Shown in pieces: positions 16,034 through 23,579 of a stretch of DNA of 39,848 bases. The stretch lies in NCBI GenBank assembly GCA_030667985.1, contig DAOUUU010000007.1:1-39848 (forward strand), read 5' to 3'. The notes under the pieces were generated by a model. It did no database searches. It had not been told where the DNA came from and saw only the letters and a list, made by a program, of their open reading frames with translations. This DNA is from Candidatus Krumholzibacteriota bacterium (GTDB lineage: Bacteria; Krumholzibacteriota; Krumholzibacteriia; Krumholzibacteriales; Krumholzibacteriaceae). Every line of letters begins with the position of its first letter. Position 1 is the stretch's first letter. The translations under genes were made by a program, and so were the position numbers.

Positions 16034-16052
16034 GTGCAAGAGCTTATAGCAG
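16024..16052. repeat. Perfect 9-bp inverted repeat before the glycosyltransferase
   Basis: CTGCTATAA (16024-16032) pairs perfectly with TTATAGCAG (16044-16052) around an 11-base loop. It has no U-tract on either side, so a simple terminator is unlikely; it covers the candidate -10 and start, which suits an operator or a leader hairpin. Confidence 0.45.
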
Positions 16053-16067
16053 GAACCAAGGAGTGCC

Positions 16068-17132
16068 ATGCGCATAGCGTTTCTCGGAGACGGCGCACTG
16101 AACCATGTGCAGAGATGGGCCGGTTACTTCGCCCGGCAGGGACACGAGGTGCTGCTGGTCACGTTCGAAGAGCCAGGCGAGTGTCCCGTCTCCTGCCGCC
16201 GCATAAAGAAGATCCTCCCGACCAAGCTGCTCGGGTACGTCGCAGGGCTCGGCAGCGTCAAGAGCGAACTGGAATACTTCCGGCCCGATATCGTGAACGC
16301 GATCTACGTGGGCGGTTATGGATTCATAGGAGCGCTCTCCGGGTTCAGGCCGCTCGTCGTCAGCGCCATCGGTTCCGATCTGCTCGTTGATTACCCTTCG
16401 TCGATCGTCCACAGGGCACAGATACGTTATGCGCTGAAACACGCCGACCTCGTCACGACCGATGCCGCCCTACTCACCAGGGCCGTCATCTCTACAGGCG
16501 TTCCAGCATACAGGATCGTCGAGGCCGTATTCGGCATAGAAGAGACTGTCTTTCATCCGGATCCTGAACCGGCGGACCGATCCGGGCGTCCGCGCAGGAT
16601 AGTCAGCACGCGAAACCTCAAAGACATCTATGATATCGGAACCCTGATAGAGGCGTTCCCCGCGGTGCTCGAGCATTTTCCGGCCGAACTCGTGATCTGC
16701 GGGGACGGTCCGGGCCGGAGCCTGCTCGAAAAGAGGGTCTCGGCACTCGGCGCCGGTGAAAATATCACATTCAAAGGAAAATTGAAACCGGAGGCGATAG
16801 CCGCGGAACTAAAGAGCGCCGACCTATACGTCTCGACCTCCCGCTCCGACTCGACATCGGTCTCACTCCTCGAGGCAATGGCATGCGGCGTGCCGCCGAT
16901 CATAACCGAGATAGAGGCGAACAGGGAATGGATAACCAACGGAGAGAACGGCCTGCTCTTTCCTGTGGGCGACTCGAAGGCTCTGGCCGAGGCGGTCATC
17001 AGGATGTTGACAGACAAAACCCTCGCTGCTGGAGCCCGGGAGACCAACCTTCGACTCATCAAGGAAAAAGCCATCTGGAAAGATAACATGCAGAAGATCG
17101 AAACAGAGTTTACACGTCTAGCCGCCCTCTGA
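16068..17132 (+). CDS. GT-B glycosyltransferase, GT4 family
   Basis: A 354-residue glycosyltransferase with two Rossmann-like halves. The N-terminal acceptor domain starts 'MRIAFLGDGALNHVQRWA'; the C-terminal nucleotide-sugar domain carries 'LVICGDGPGRSLLEKRV' and the EX7E-type motif 'SLLEAMACGVPPIITE' near residues 268-283, both typical of GT4 retaining enzymes. Such enzymes act at the inner membrane on lipids or glycans. The donor and acceptor are unknown. AAGGAG precedes the ATG. It stands alone, with no other polysaccharide gene nearby. Confidence 0.85.
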   Translation: MRIAFLGDGALNHVQRWAGYFARQGHEVLLVTFEEPGECPVSCRRIKKILPTKLLGYVAGLGSVKSELEYFRPDIVNAIYVGGYGFIGALSGFRPLVVSAIGSDLLVDYPSSIVHRAQIRYALKHADLVTTDAALLTRAVISTGVPAYRIVEAVFGIEETVFHPDPEPADRSGRPRRIVSTRNLKDIYDIGTLIEAFPAVLEHFPAELVICGDGPGRSLLEKRVSALGAGENITFKGKLKPEAIAAELKSADLYVSTSRSDSTSVSLLEAMACGVPPIITEIEANREWITNGENGLLFPVGDSKALAEAVIRMLTDKTLAAGARETNLRLIKEKAIWKDNMQKIETEFTRLAAL

Positions 17133-17484
17133 TAGTCACATCCACCAAGCACAACAACACACTATACGCCACTATCGGGCATCATGTGAAAACATGAGAA
17201 ACGAAGCATACCCATTCGGAAGGTTTAAAGGGAAACTTCCGCACTAAAAATCGCCGCGGCCCTTAAACTGGGAAATATCCCCCTGATCAGTGCATCTCCC
17301 TTCTGTCCATGCGCCGCCGAGATATATCCTCCATCATTTTAACGAGACCTGTAGCGCCCTCATAATATAAATAATAACAATTTGTTACATTGAGCTGCCG
17401 AGCCTTTCTATCCGCGCTGCAACAACATCTTCGCCTCACGCGATTCTGTGGAATATTACTTGTTCTATACTTCTACGGAACTGC
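17133..17484. other. 352-base intergenic region with one hairpin
   Basis: No gene seen. A hairpin CGGAAG(G)TTT / AAACTTCCG (17217-17241, one bulge) lies about 85 bases after the glycosyltransferase and may be a weak terminator, though no U-run follows it directly. A strongly AT-rich patch at 17366-17386 may belong to a promoter for the next gene. Confidence 0.4.
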
Positions 17485-18168
17485 ATGAAAAGTTCATTCA
17501 GAGACGTCTTGCGCGAGACAGATGGGATGGATGAAATGGAAGGATGGACTACTGATTCTGCTATGTTGAGGTTCCTTGCTATAACGCTGGTCGTATTGTC
17601 GGCGGTTGACAGATCGCGTGGCTGGAAATTCCGAACTATGCTCGCTCTGTCCGCTTTTGCCGCCTCTCTCTCCTGTCATTACAGCATCAACGGACTACCG
17701 GGTCTCGGTCACAGCCTCTCCGGCGTGGCCGTCGCCTTTCTCGCAGCCTACCCGCTCTTTAAGATGCACCGGGTCTCTCAGTCGGAACTGCTTCTCTCGC
17801 TCGCACTCGGGAGCATTCTCGGTTTTGCCTGTTCGGCGATGGTCTTTCTGATCGCCCATCTTTTCCTGATCCTCCAGGCAGCACTGCGGGCCGACTATAT
17901 CCTCGTTACCGAAGGGATACTCGATACGGCATCCCGATATGAAGCGGACCTGTTCGCCATGGACGAAAAATCGGCACTCGCCGAGATCGAGGCGATGAAG
18001 ATCATGAAGAGCGAAGGACTTGATTACGAAAAGCACTACCTGCTGGCCGCGAACCACGGCAATCTCTCGTCCATATCGCCCGACCAGCGCTATGTCAATA
18101 TACTCCCCTGGCCGGCCAAACTCGCACTCGGCACCCTTGCCGTTCTCACGTACGGCATACCGATATAG
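17485..18168 (+). CDS. Polytopic membrane protein, possibly a degenerate prepilin-peptidase (A24) relative
   Basis: A 227-residue protein with four or five hydrophobic segments between residues 28 and 130 and a final one near 210-227, plus a polar, acidic cytoplasmic or periplasmic stretch between. 'VVLSAVDRSRGWKF' resembles the first Asp motif of TadV/CpaA-type prepilin peptidases, and the 'GLGHSLSGVAVAFL' helix fits that fold. The second catalytic motif (GxGD) is not present, where the sequence reads 'VSQSELLLSLALGSILG'. The relationship is therefore tentative and catalysis doubtful. The next gene, 13 bases later, is DUF192, so they probably form an operon. Confidence 0.5.
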   Translation: MKSSFRDVLRETDGMDEMEGWTTDSAMLRFLAITLVVLSAVDRSRGWKFRTMLALSAFAASLSCHYSINGLPGLGHSLSGVAVAFLAAYPLFKMHRVSQSELLLSLALGSILGFACSAMVFLIAHLFLILQAALRADYILVTEGILDTASRYEADLFAMDEKSALAEIEAMKIMKSEGLDYEKHYLLAANHGNLSSISPDQRYVNILPWPAKLALGTLAVLTYGIPI

Positions 18169-18181
18169 GAAGTGATTTTGA

Positions 18182-18529
18182 ATGTCTGTGAGGAATACGA
18201 GAAGCGGCGACTTGATCGCGGGAACGCTCCTCACGCTGAGCCCGAACTTTCAGAAGACACTGAGGCATATCAGCCGACATGGGCTCCCGTCGGACTGCGC
18301 GCTCTGGATCAGCCCATGCCACGCCATCTACACCGTCGGAATGAAATATCCCGTTGATATCATATTCCTGGATAAGTACGGCGTTGTCGTAAAGCTCCTC
18401 CGCTGTTTCCCGCCCAACTGCTACGCGGAATCGGCGTCGAACACGATCAGCGCGCTCGAGCTTCCGAACAACAGGATATCGGAAAGCGGAATCGAGATCG
18501 GCGACAAGCTCGAGCTCGACCCCACCTGA
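18182..18529 (+). CDS. DUF192 family protein
   Basis: A 115-residue DUF192 protein. The family core is clear: 'LWISPCHAIYTVGMKYPVDIIFLDK', then 'VVKLLRCFPPN', 'ISALELPNN' and 'IEIGDKLEL'. These proteins form a small beta-rich domain, and their function is not established; some lie beside pilus or secretion genes. No signal peptide is visible, so it is probably cytoplasmic here. A GGAAGTG site precedes the ATG. Its end faces the end of the MEMO gene with 13 bases between. Confidence 0.85.
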   Translation: MSVRNTRSGDLIAGTLLTLSPNFQKTLRHISRHGLPSDCALWISPCHAIYTVGMKYPVDIIFLDKYGVVVKLLRCFPPNCYAESASNTISALELPNNRISESGIEIGDKLELDPT

Positions 18530-18542
18530 TAAACCGCAGCTA

Positions 18543-19661
18543 TCACCAGAATCCGACAGCCGCATAGCCCACCCAGTGTCTCATAGTGCTTATATTTGTA
18601 GTGCCCAGTCCATGGATCTCGCCCGGGAGCATGCCCGGATCCAGGCTGGTCCCGTAACGGAGAAGATGTCCTATCGGGCTTCCCCTTCCAGTACGATCAG
18701 CGTAATCGGCAAGCACTGTCAAACCGAACGGAATGGAATAGACGCCGCACCAGGTGACCTTGTAGGGCCACTCCAGATCGTCACGCTCTACCCGTTCCCT
18801 GAACAGGTCGATTTTTGATCCATCTATCTCCCCTATCAGGGTGCTGTTGGCTATATCGAGGTCCTGGGCCACTCCGCGCCCGAAGCCTTCAGCGCCGACA
18901 CCGAAGGGAGCGTAGTTGCGCCCGCCCCAAGCTTCATCGCCATAGTGCACGCAATCGGCGGATATAACGATCGCGATATCCTTGCCCAATTCCCACCCCT
19001 TGTCGGAACATATCCTCTCCAGGGCGGCCGCGAATCCCTTACCTGCCTCTTCTAACAGATCCCCGGGAAGACGTGTGACGAGAACGGGGACGATTTCGAC
19101 TTCCGGCTCGAAGAACTGGAGAAACGGGATGAAGGCTTCCAGTGAATGTTCAGCCGCGTGCAGCTCGTCGCTGACCAGAACGAGCTCGGGCGGCAGCGAT
19201 TCGATGATTTGATCCCTGACGCCGGAGACCGGAACATTGCCGTAGGGTCCAGTCCAGGCGGCATGATCTTCGAACACCAGCTTGCCCTGTATTCCCTTTC
19301 TACGGGCCGCGTGACATACACCGATCAGCACCACTACCGGCGCTTCTATTCTTTTCATGACATGGATGTAGACACGTCCGGCATAGAGGTAATCGTCATG
19401 GGGGGCGATGCATCCGATCATCGCCTCTCCCCCATGCTGCTCGAGATCCGAACGCCCCTGATCTAACCATTTCGCCTCCAGCGAATCCGACAGGGCCACG
19501 ACCTGTTCTATCTGAGCCGGATTCAACGCGTATCCGACCGAGTCTACCGGCACACGTATCCTGCTCTGAGTATCAGAGTCGTTTTCGCCGCCGACCGGGA
19601 CTGAAGCGGCCAGAATGGAACACGCCATCGTCGCAAGGATCACAAAGCGGGGATATCTCAT
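18543..19661 (-). CDS. Exported MEMO-family protein (AmmeMemoRadiSam B)
   Basis: A 372-residue MEMO/AmmeMemoRadiSam-B protein preceded by a signal peptide (about 1-25, 'FVILATMACSILAASVPVGG'). Family motifs are present: 'APHDDYLYAG', 'VVLIGVCHA', 'HAAEHSLEAFIPFLQ', 'ISADCVHYG' and 'WCGVYSIPFGLTVL'. The two His and the Cys line up with the metal-binding triad (two His, one Cys) of MEMO proteins, which bind copper or iron. The usual partners AmmeMemoRadiSam A and a radical SAM enzyme are not adjacent. Export with a metal triad, in a window with copper efflux, suggests a periplasmic metal or redox role. This is an inference. Confidence 0.85.
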   Translation of the reverse strand: MRYPRFVILATMACSILAASVPVGGENDSDTQSRIRVPVDSVGYALNPAQIEQVVALSDSLEAKWLDQGRSDLEQHGGEAMIGCIAPHDDYLYAGRVYIHVMKRIEAPVVVLIGVCHAARRKGIQGKLVFEDHAAWTGPYGNVPVSGVRDQIIESLPPELVLVSDELHAAEHSLEAFIPFLQFFEPEVEIVPVLVTRLPGDLLEEAGKGFAAALERICSDKGWELGKDIAIVISADCVHYGDEAWGGRNYAPFGVGAEGFGRGVAQDLDIANSTLIGEIDGSKIDLFRERVERDDLEWPYKVTWCGVYSIPFGLTVLADYADRTGRGSPIGHLLRYGTSLDPGMLPGEIHGLGTTNISTMRHWVGYAAVGFW

Positions 19662-19845
19662 GATTTTACTCCTTCCGGATATCGCGAAGGTGATTCTACA
19701 ACAGCCTGTGTTCTACAGTCCATCTATCCTTCGATACAGGCCGCCTCGACATGAAAGTGCTTCGCATCATTCCGGCAAAGCTATATATTGGGTCCTGACC
19801 GGAAGTCAGCTTCCTAATCGAACATCATCATCCTCTCTGAACGGT

Positions 19846-21060
19846 ATGGAACGAATAAAGCGCAGGATACTATCGACCGTCGTACTGCACCACTTCTGCA
19901 ACGACGCGTCCGTCGTGGCGCTGCCCGCAATCTTCCCCGTCCTCCATACACAGAAGGTGCTGATCAAACAGTACTCCGACATAGGAACCATCTTATTTAT
20001 CGGCCTCGCCGTCTCTATAGTCTTCCAGCTCATAATCGGCCATAACGCAAAGAGGCGCCATTACCGCCGCTTCCTAATCCTGGACGCGGCTATAGTCGGC
20101 ATCTCACTGCTTCTAATGACCCTGTCCAGAAACTTAGTCATGCTCGTAATATTCTTCGTCGGGGTCAGGATCGGCACAAGTGTATACCACCCCGTCGGAA
20201 TATCCTGGGTTTCGCACACTTTCAAGGGAACGAGGCTCGACAGGGCCATGGGCTTTCAGAGCGCATTCGGGGACCTGGGCGTGCTGGCGGCATTCGCGTC
20301 GACCGGACTGCTCGCCCATCATTACGGATGGAGGGTCCCTCTGCTCCTCTGGGGGATCGTCAACCTGACGGCGATCCTGGCAAGCCTTTTCATCTCGAGA
20401 GGAACGGAAACAGAGGAAGATCCGAGGGAAGAGGAAAGAGTAGCATGGCGGGAGATATTCGGCAGACTCAGGATATTCATCCCCGTGATCATTCTCGGCG
20501 GAATGGCCTGGGGCGTCACGCTCGGTTACGCTCCGAGCCTCTTCAATCACAGGTTTGGAATATCGATATCGCAAACCGGGATCATCATGAGCTGCTGGAT
20601 AGCTGCGGGAACATTCACCTCCTTCATGTACGGCAAGATCGCCCCGGTCCTCGGGCGGCACTCGACTATCATGATCGCTTACGTGATCGTAGTTTTGACC
20701 TCGGCCGCCATCGGTCTCAGCGGCAACGCACACTTGACGATAATCGCCTTCGTCGTCTACGGCATGGCGCTCTTCATCACCTATCCGGCGATCCTGTCTT
20801 TTGTCGGAAGCACAATCGACGCAAAGAACAAGACCGCCGCCTTCAGCCTCGTCTCCACGATACAGATCGTCGGCATCTCGAGCATCGCTTACACATCAGG
20901 ATTCCTCTCTGACTCCTACGGTATCAACACTCCGTTCCTGCTCCTCGGAGGCGTCACGCTCCTGACGGTGATATACCTGGCAATCATTCTCCGGATGAAA
21001 AAGATCACCGCCGGTCCCGTCCCTCCCCGCGCGCGACCTAAGGATATCGTAACTGGATGA
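19846..21060 (+). CDS. MFS transporter, Fsr-like
   Basis: A 404-residue major facilitator with about 12 hydrophobic segments. It opens 'VVLHHFCNDASVVALPAIFPVL', the Asn-Asp first-helix signature of the fosmidomycin-resistance (Fsr) branch, and has 'VGVRIGTSVYHPVGISWVS' and 'FQSAFGDLGVLAAF' as in that group. The substrate is unknown; drug or metabolite efflux is the usual role. An open frame extends 77 codons upstream, overlapping the divergent MEMO gene, but that part is not MFS-like; the ATG at 19846 is the first sensible start, though its ribosome site is weak. Confidence 0.85.
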   Translation: MERIKRRILSTVVLHHFCNDASVVALPAIFPVLHTQKVLIKQYSDIGTILFIGLAVSIVFQLIIGHNAKRRHYRRFLILDAAIVGISLLLMTLSRNLVMLVIFFVGVRIGTSVYHPVGISWVSHTFKGTRLDRAMGFQSAFGDLGVLAAFASTGLLAHHYGWRVPLLLWGIVNLTAILASLFISRGTETEEDPREEERVAWREIFGRLRIFIPVIILGGMAWGVTLGYAPSLFNHRFGISISQTGIIMSCWIAAGTFTSFMYGKIAPVLGRHSTIMIAYVIVVLTSAAIGLSGNAHLTIIAFVVYGMALFITYPAILSFVGSTIDAKNKTAAFSLVSTIQIVGISSIAYTSGFLSDSYGINTPFLLLGGVTLLTVIYLAIILRMKKITAGPVPPRARPKDIVTG

Positions 21061-21079
21061 TCCAGTCGGGAAATCTGAC

Positions 21080-21109
21080 TTGACGGGAACGAGCACACGT
21101 TTCTATACT
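21080..21109 (+). promoter_or_regulatory. Promoter of the aldolase-dehydrogenase pair
   Basis: TTGACG (21080-21085), an 18-base spacer and TATACT (21104-21109), both five of six matches to consensus. It leaves a leader of about 40 bases before the ATG at 21158 and is 19 bases after the MFS stop. Confidence 0.6.
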
Positions 21110-21157
21110 GCCCTTCCAGGCCGCTCGGGACGAATAGATTCGAAAAAGGAGAAAAGC

Positions 21158-21955
21158 ATGAGTTGGGGACTCGAAAACAGACTTTCACGGATAATCAGGC
21201 CGGACACGGGGCACACACTGATGCTCGCGGTCGACCATGGCTACTTCCTCGGACCTACGAGGGATCTCGAGGTCCCCAGAGAGACCATTACTCCGCTGCT
21301 GCCCTTCGCCGACGCACTCATGTTGACGCGCGGAGTGCTCCGAACCTCGGTCGATACCGGCTCCGGCACACCCATGGTCCTGAGGGTCAGCGGGGGCACG
21401 AGCATCGTCGGCGGTTCGCTCGCCGACGAGGGAATCACCACGCCGATGGAGGAAGCGATAAGACTGAACGTATCGGCGGTCGCCCTCTCGATCTTCGTGG
21501 GAACCGACCACGAAAAGCAGACACTGCTCAACCTGAGCGATCTCGTGACAGAAGGGGAACGGTACGGGATACCCGTACTCGCCGTGACCGCTGTGGGCAA
21601 GGAGCTCGAAAAGAGGGACGCGAGGTTCCTCTCACTCTGCTGCAGAATAGCCGCAGAGCTCGGAGCGCACTTCGTCAAGACATACTACTGCGACGATTTC
21701 GAGAAGGTCGTCGAGGGGTGCCCGGTGCCCGTCGTGATCGCGGGCGGACCGAAGCTCGATACATTCGAGGAAACGCTCCAGCTCGTACGGGACGCTATCG
21801 AGCGCGGCGCTGTAGGCGTCGATATGGGCCGGAACATCTGGCAGTCGGAGCATCCGGTCGCAGCCATCAAGGCGGTGCGGGCCGTGGTCCACGAGGGCGC
21901 CTCCGCCGCCGAAGCGATTGGCGTCTTCGAAAAGGCGAAAAGCGAAAAGAATTAG
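21158..21955 (+). CDS. DhnA/LsrF-type class I aldolase
   Basis: A 265-residue TIM-barrel aldolase of the archaeal-type FBA (DhnA/LsrF/DeoC) family. 'TLMLAVDHGYFLGP' is the family entry, 'HFVKTYY' carries the Schiff-base Lys, and 'VVIAGGPK' and 'GAVGVDMGRNIWQ' form the phosphate site. Members include fructose-bisphosphate aldolase, the AI-2 thiolase LsrF and the archaeal dehydroquinate-route synthase, so the substrate is open. A strong AAGGAG precedes the ATG at 21158; a longer frame begins at 21080 but starts inside the promoter. A zinc dehydrogenase follows 12 bases later and probably acts in the same pathway. Confidence 0.85.
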   Translation: MSWGLENRLSRIIRPDTGHTLMLAVDHGYFLGPTRDLEVPRETITPLLPFADALMLTRGVLRTSVDTGSGTPMVLRVSGGTSIVGGSLADEGITTPMEEAIRLNVSAVALSIFVGTDHEKQTLLNLSDLVTEGERYGIPVLAVTAVGKELEKRDARFLSLCCRIAAELGAHFVKTYYCDDFEKVVEGCPVPVVIAGGPKLDTFEETLQLVRDAIERGAVGVDMGRNIWQSEHPVAAIKAVRAVVHEGASAAEAIGVFEKAKSEKN

Positions 21956-21967
21956 AGAGCTGATCAG

Positions 21968-22987
21968 ATGCGAATCGCTGTCTATCACAACAATAACGAT
22001 ATCCGTATCGAGGATCGTCCCGTCCCGGAGATCGGGCCCGAGGAACTCCTCGTCAAGATGGAGGCGAGCGGAATCTGCGGCAGTGATGTCATGGAGTGGT
22101 ACCGCATACAGAAGGCCCCCCTGGTTCTCGGGCATGAGATAGCCGGCACGGTCGCGAAGGCGGGCGAAAAAGTCACCGAATTCGAGGAAGGCGACCCTGT
22201 CTTCGTCTCGCACCATGTCCCCTGCAACGCTTGCCGGTACTGCGAGGCGGGACAGCATTCTCTCTGCGATACACTTCGCACGACCAACTTCGACCCGGGC
22301 GGATTCGCTGAATACATCCGCGTACCGGCGATCAATGTCCGAACCGGAACCTTCCGCCTTCCGGACTCGATGACCTTCGAGGAGGGCGCTTTCATAGAAC
22401 CTCTCGCGTGCGTTCTTCGCGGTATTCGCACCGCTCGCTTTACCGGGGGTTCGAGCGCAATCGTTCTGGGCAGCGGCATCAGCGGCCTGCTCTTTATCAA
22501 GGCCCTGCGGGCCGCCGGAGCTTCCCGGATCGCAGCTACCGATATCGTAGATTTCCGTATCGAAGCGGCCAAGCGTTTCGGGGCCGATATCGCAATAAAG
22601 CCGGAAGAGGCGGAACCGGAACGGATCAAGGATCTTAACTCTGGATCGCTATTCGACCTGGCCATCGTCTGTGCCGGTTCACCTTCCGTCGTCGAGCAGG
22701 CGCCAAAGCTCGTCGAACGCGGCGGCACCCTTCTTCTCTTCGCTCCCCTCGAGCCGGGCGAGACCGTGACATTGCCACTCTTCGACATATGGCGGGATCA
22801 GATCACAATCGTCTCCTCCTACGCCGGCTGCCCCGTCGACATCGAGGAAGCGATCGGGATGATCTCCAGAAAACGGATCGATGTGACCGATATGATCACC
22901 CACCGATTCCCCCTTGAGGAGACCGCCAGGGGCTTTCAGCTCGTCGCCGAGGCACGGGATTCGATCAAGGTGATCATTCTACCTTGA
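21968..22987 (+). CDS. Zinc-dependent medium-chain alcohol/polyol dehydrogenase
   Basis: A 339-residue MDR oxidoreductase. Catalytic zinc ligands are Cys37 (GICGSDV), His56 and Glu57 (GHEIAG); the structural zinc lobe has Cys86, Cys89, Cys92 and Cys100. The nucleotide-binding fold starts at 'AIVLGSGISGLLFIKAL'. It resembles sorbitol, threonine and related NAD(P)-dependent dehydrogenases that oxidise or reduce a sugar-like hydroxyl. It is co-transcribed with the DhnA-type aldolase, suggesting an aldol cleavage or condensation followed by redox of the product. The substrate cannot be assigned from sequence. Confidence 0.88.
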   Translation: MRIAVYHNNNDIRIEDRPVPEIGPEELLVKMEASGICGSDVMEWYRIQKAPLVLGHEIAGTVAKAGEKVTEFEEGDPVFVSHHVPCNACRYCEAGQHSLCDTLRTTNFDPGGFAEYIRVPAINVRTGTFRLPDSMTFEEGAFIEPLACVLRGIRTARFTGGSSAIVLGSGISGLLFIKALRAAGASRIAATDIVDFRIEAAKRFGADIAIKPEEAEPERIKDLNSGSLFDLAIVCAGSPSVVEQAPKLVERGGTLLLFAPLEPGETVTLPLFDIWRDQITIVSSYAGCPVDIEEAIGMISRKRIDVTDMITHRFPLEETARGFQLVAEARDSIKVIILP

Positions 22988-23017
22988 GCCCCCGAGGCCT
23001 ATACTGCCTGAGATTGC

Positions 23018-23053
23018 TAACTCCTTATTTTTCCTAGTGGTAACTCCCTAGTG
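23018..23053. repeat. Short duplicated motif upstream of the Cys-rich gene
   Basis: TAACTCC occurs at 23018-23024 and 23041-23047, and CCTAGTG at 23033-23039 and 23047-23053, in the same order. The two pairs lie within 36 bases, 100 bases upstream of the Cys-rich ORF. They may be regulator sites; an extended -10 (TGCTATAAA, 23100-23108) follows downstream. Confidence 0.4.
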
Positions 23054-23161
23054 TAAAACGTTTATTGTTGACTAATTATTACTGTTTTGGTAAGGTTTAT
23101 GCTATAAATAAGGTATGGTCCTGGCGTTACACGCGCACGATATATGGAATAGGAGAGCTAC

Positions 23162-23425
23162 ATGTATACGCAGCACGAAAAGGAAATTAGAGAGATAATG
23201 AAGCACACGGACTGCCCGAAGGACTTTTCATGCTATAAAAGCGGTTTTCAGAATATATGCAAGGCGAAGAACTTTGGAGTCGAATCAGTCATCGAATGCC
23301 TCGAGGATAATCCGCAGGAATGCGGATTTGCACACCCTTACGGGCATCTCCACTTCTGCAGATGTCCTTTGAGAAACTTTGTTGAGCAGAAATTCAGCGC
23401 TGAAACCGGCTCTTCCAGGCGTTGA
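23162..23425 (+). CDS. Small cysteine-rich protein of unknown function
   Basis: An 87-residue cytoplasmic protein with seven Cys (18, 24, 33, 46, 54, 66, 68) and His residues at 58, 62 and 64, arranged as 'DCPKDFSCYKSGFQNICKAK', 'ECLEDNPQECGF' and 'HFCRCPLR'. The spacing could hold a zinc or Fe-S site. I recall similar conserved small proteins in anaerobic bacteria but none with known function. AGGAG lies seven bases before the ATG, and an AT-rich promoter region precedes it. It is monocistronic. The lack of a signal peptide argues against a disulfide-bonded secreted protein. Confidence 0.75.
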   Translation: MYTQHEKEIREIMKHTDCPKDFSCYKSGFQNICKAKNFGVESVIECLEDNPQECGFAHPYGHLHFCRCPLRNFVEQKFSAETGSSRR

Positions 23426-23579
23426 CTTATAACAGAGAACGTGGTAGTCTGCGGCTCCCCTACTATGTTAGGCCACTTGCCAAGGGGACGGATTACTGTG
23501 ATCATACACCGGGTGGCCTGCTGTTCCTGTTTTCTCGATGTTCTCGCCCAAAACTCAGCTGCGATTGAAGGAGGTCCAC

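Noticed and set aside
16024-16052. Intrinsic terminator of the copper efflux operon
   Set aside because: The stem is AT-rich and has no U-tract; it fits an operator better.
19615-19845. 77-codon extension of the MFS gene
   Set aside because: Overlaps the divergent MEMO gene and does not look like a transporter N-terminus.
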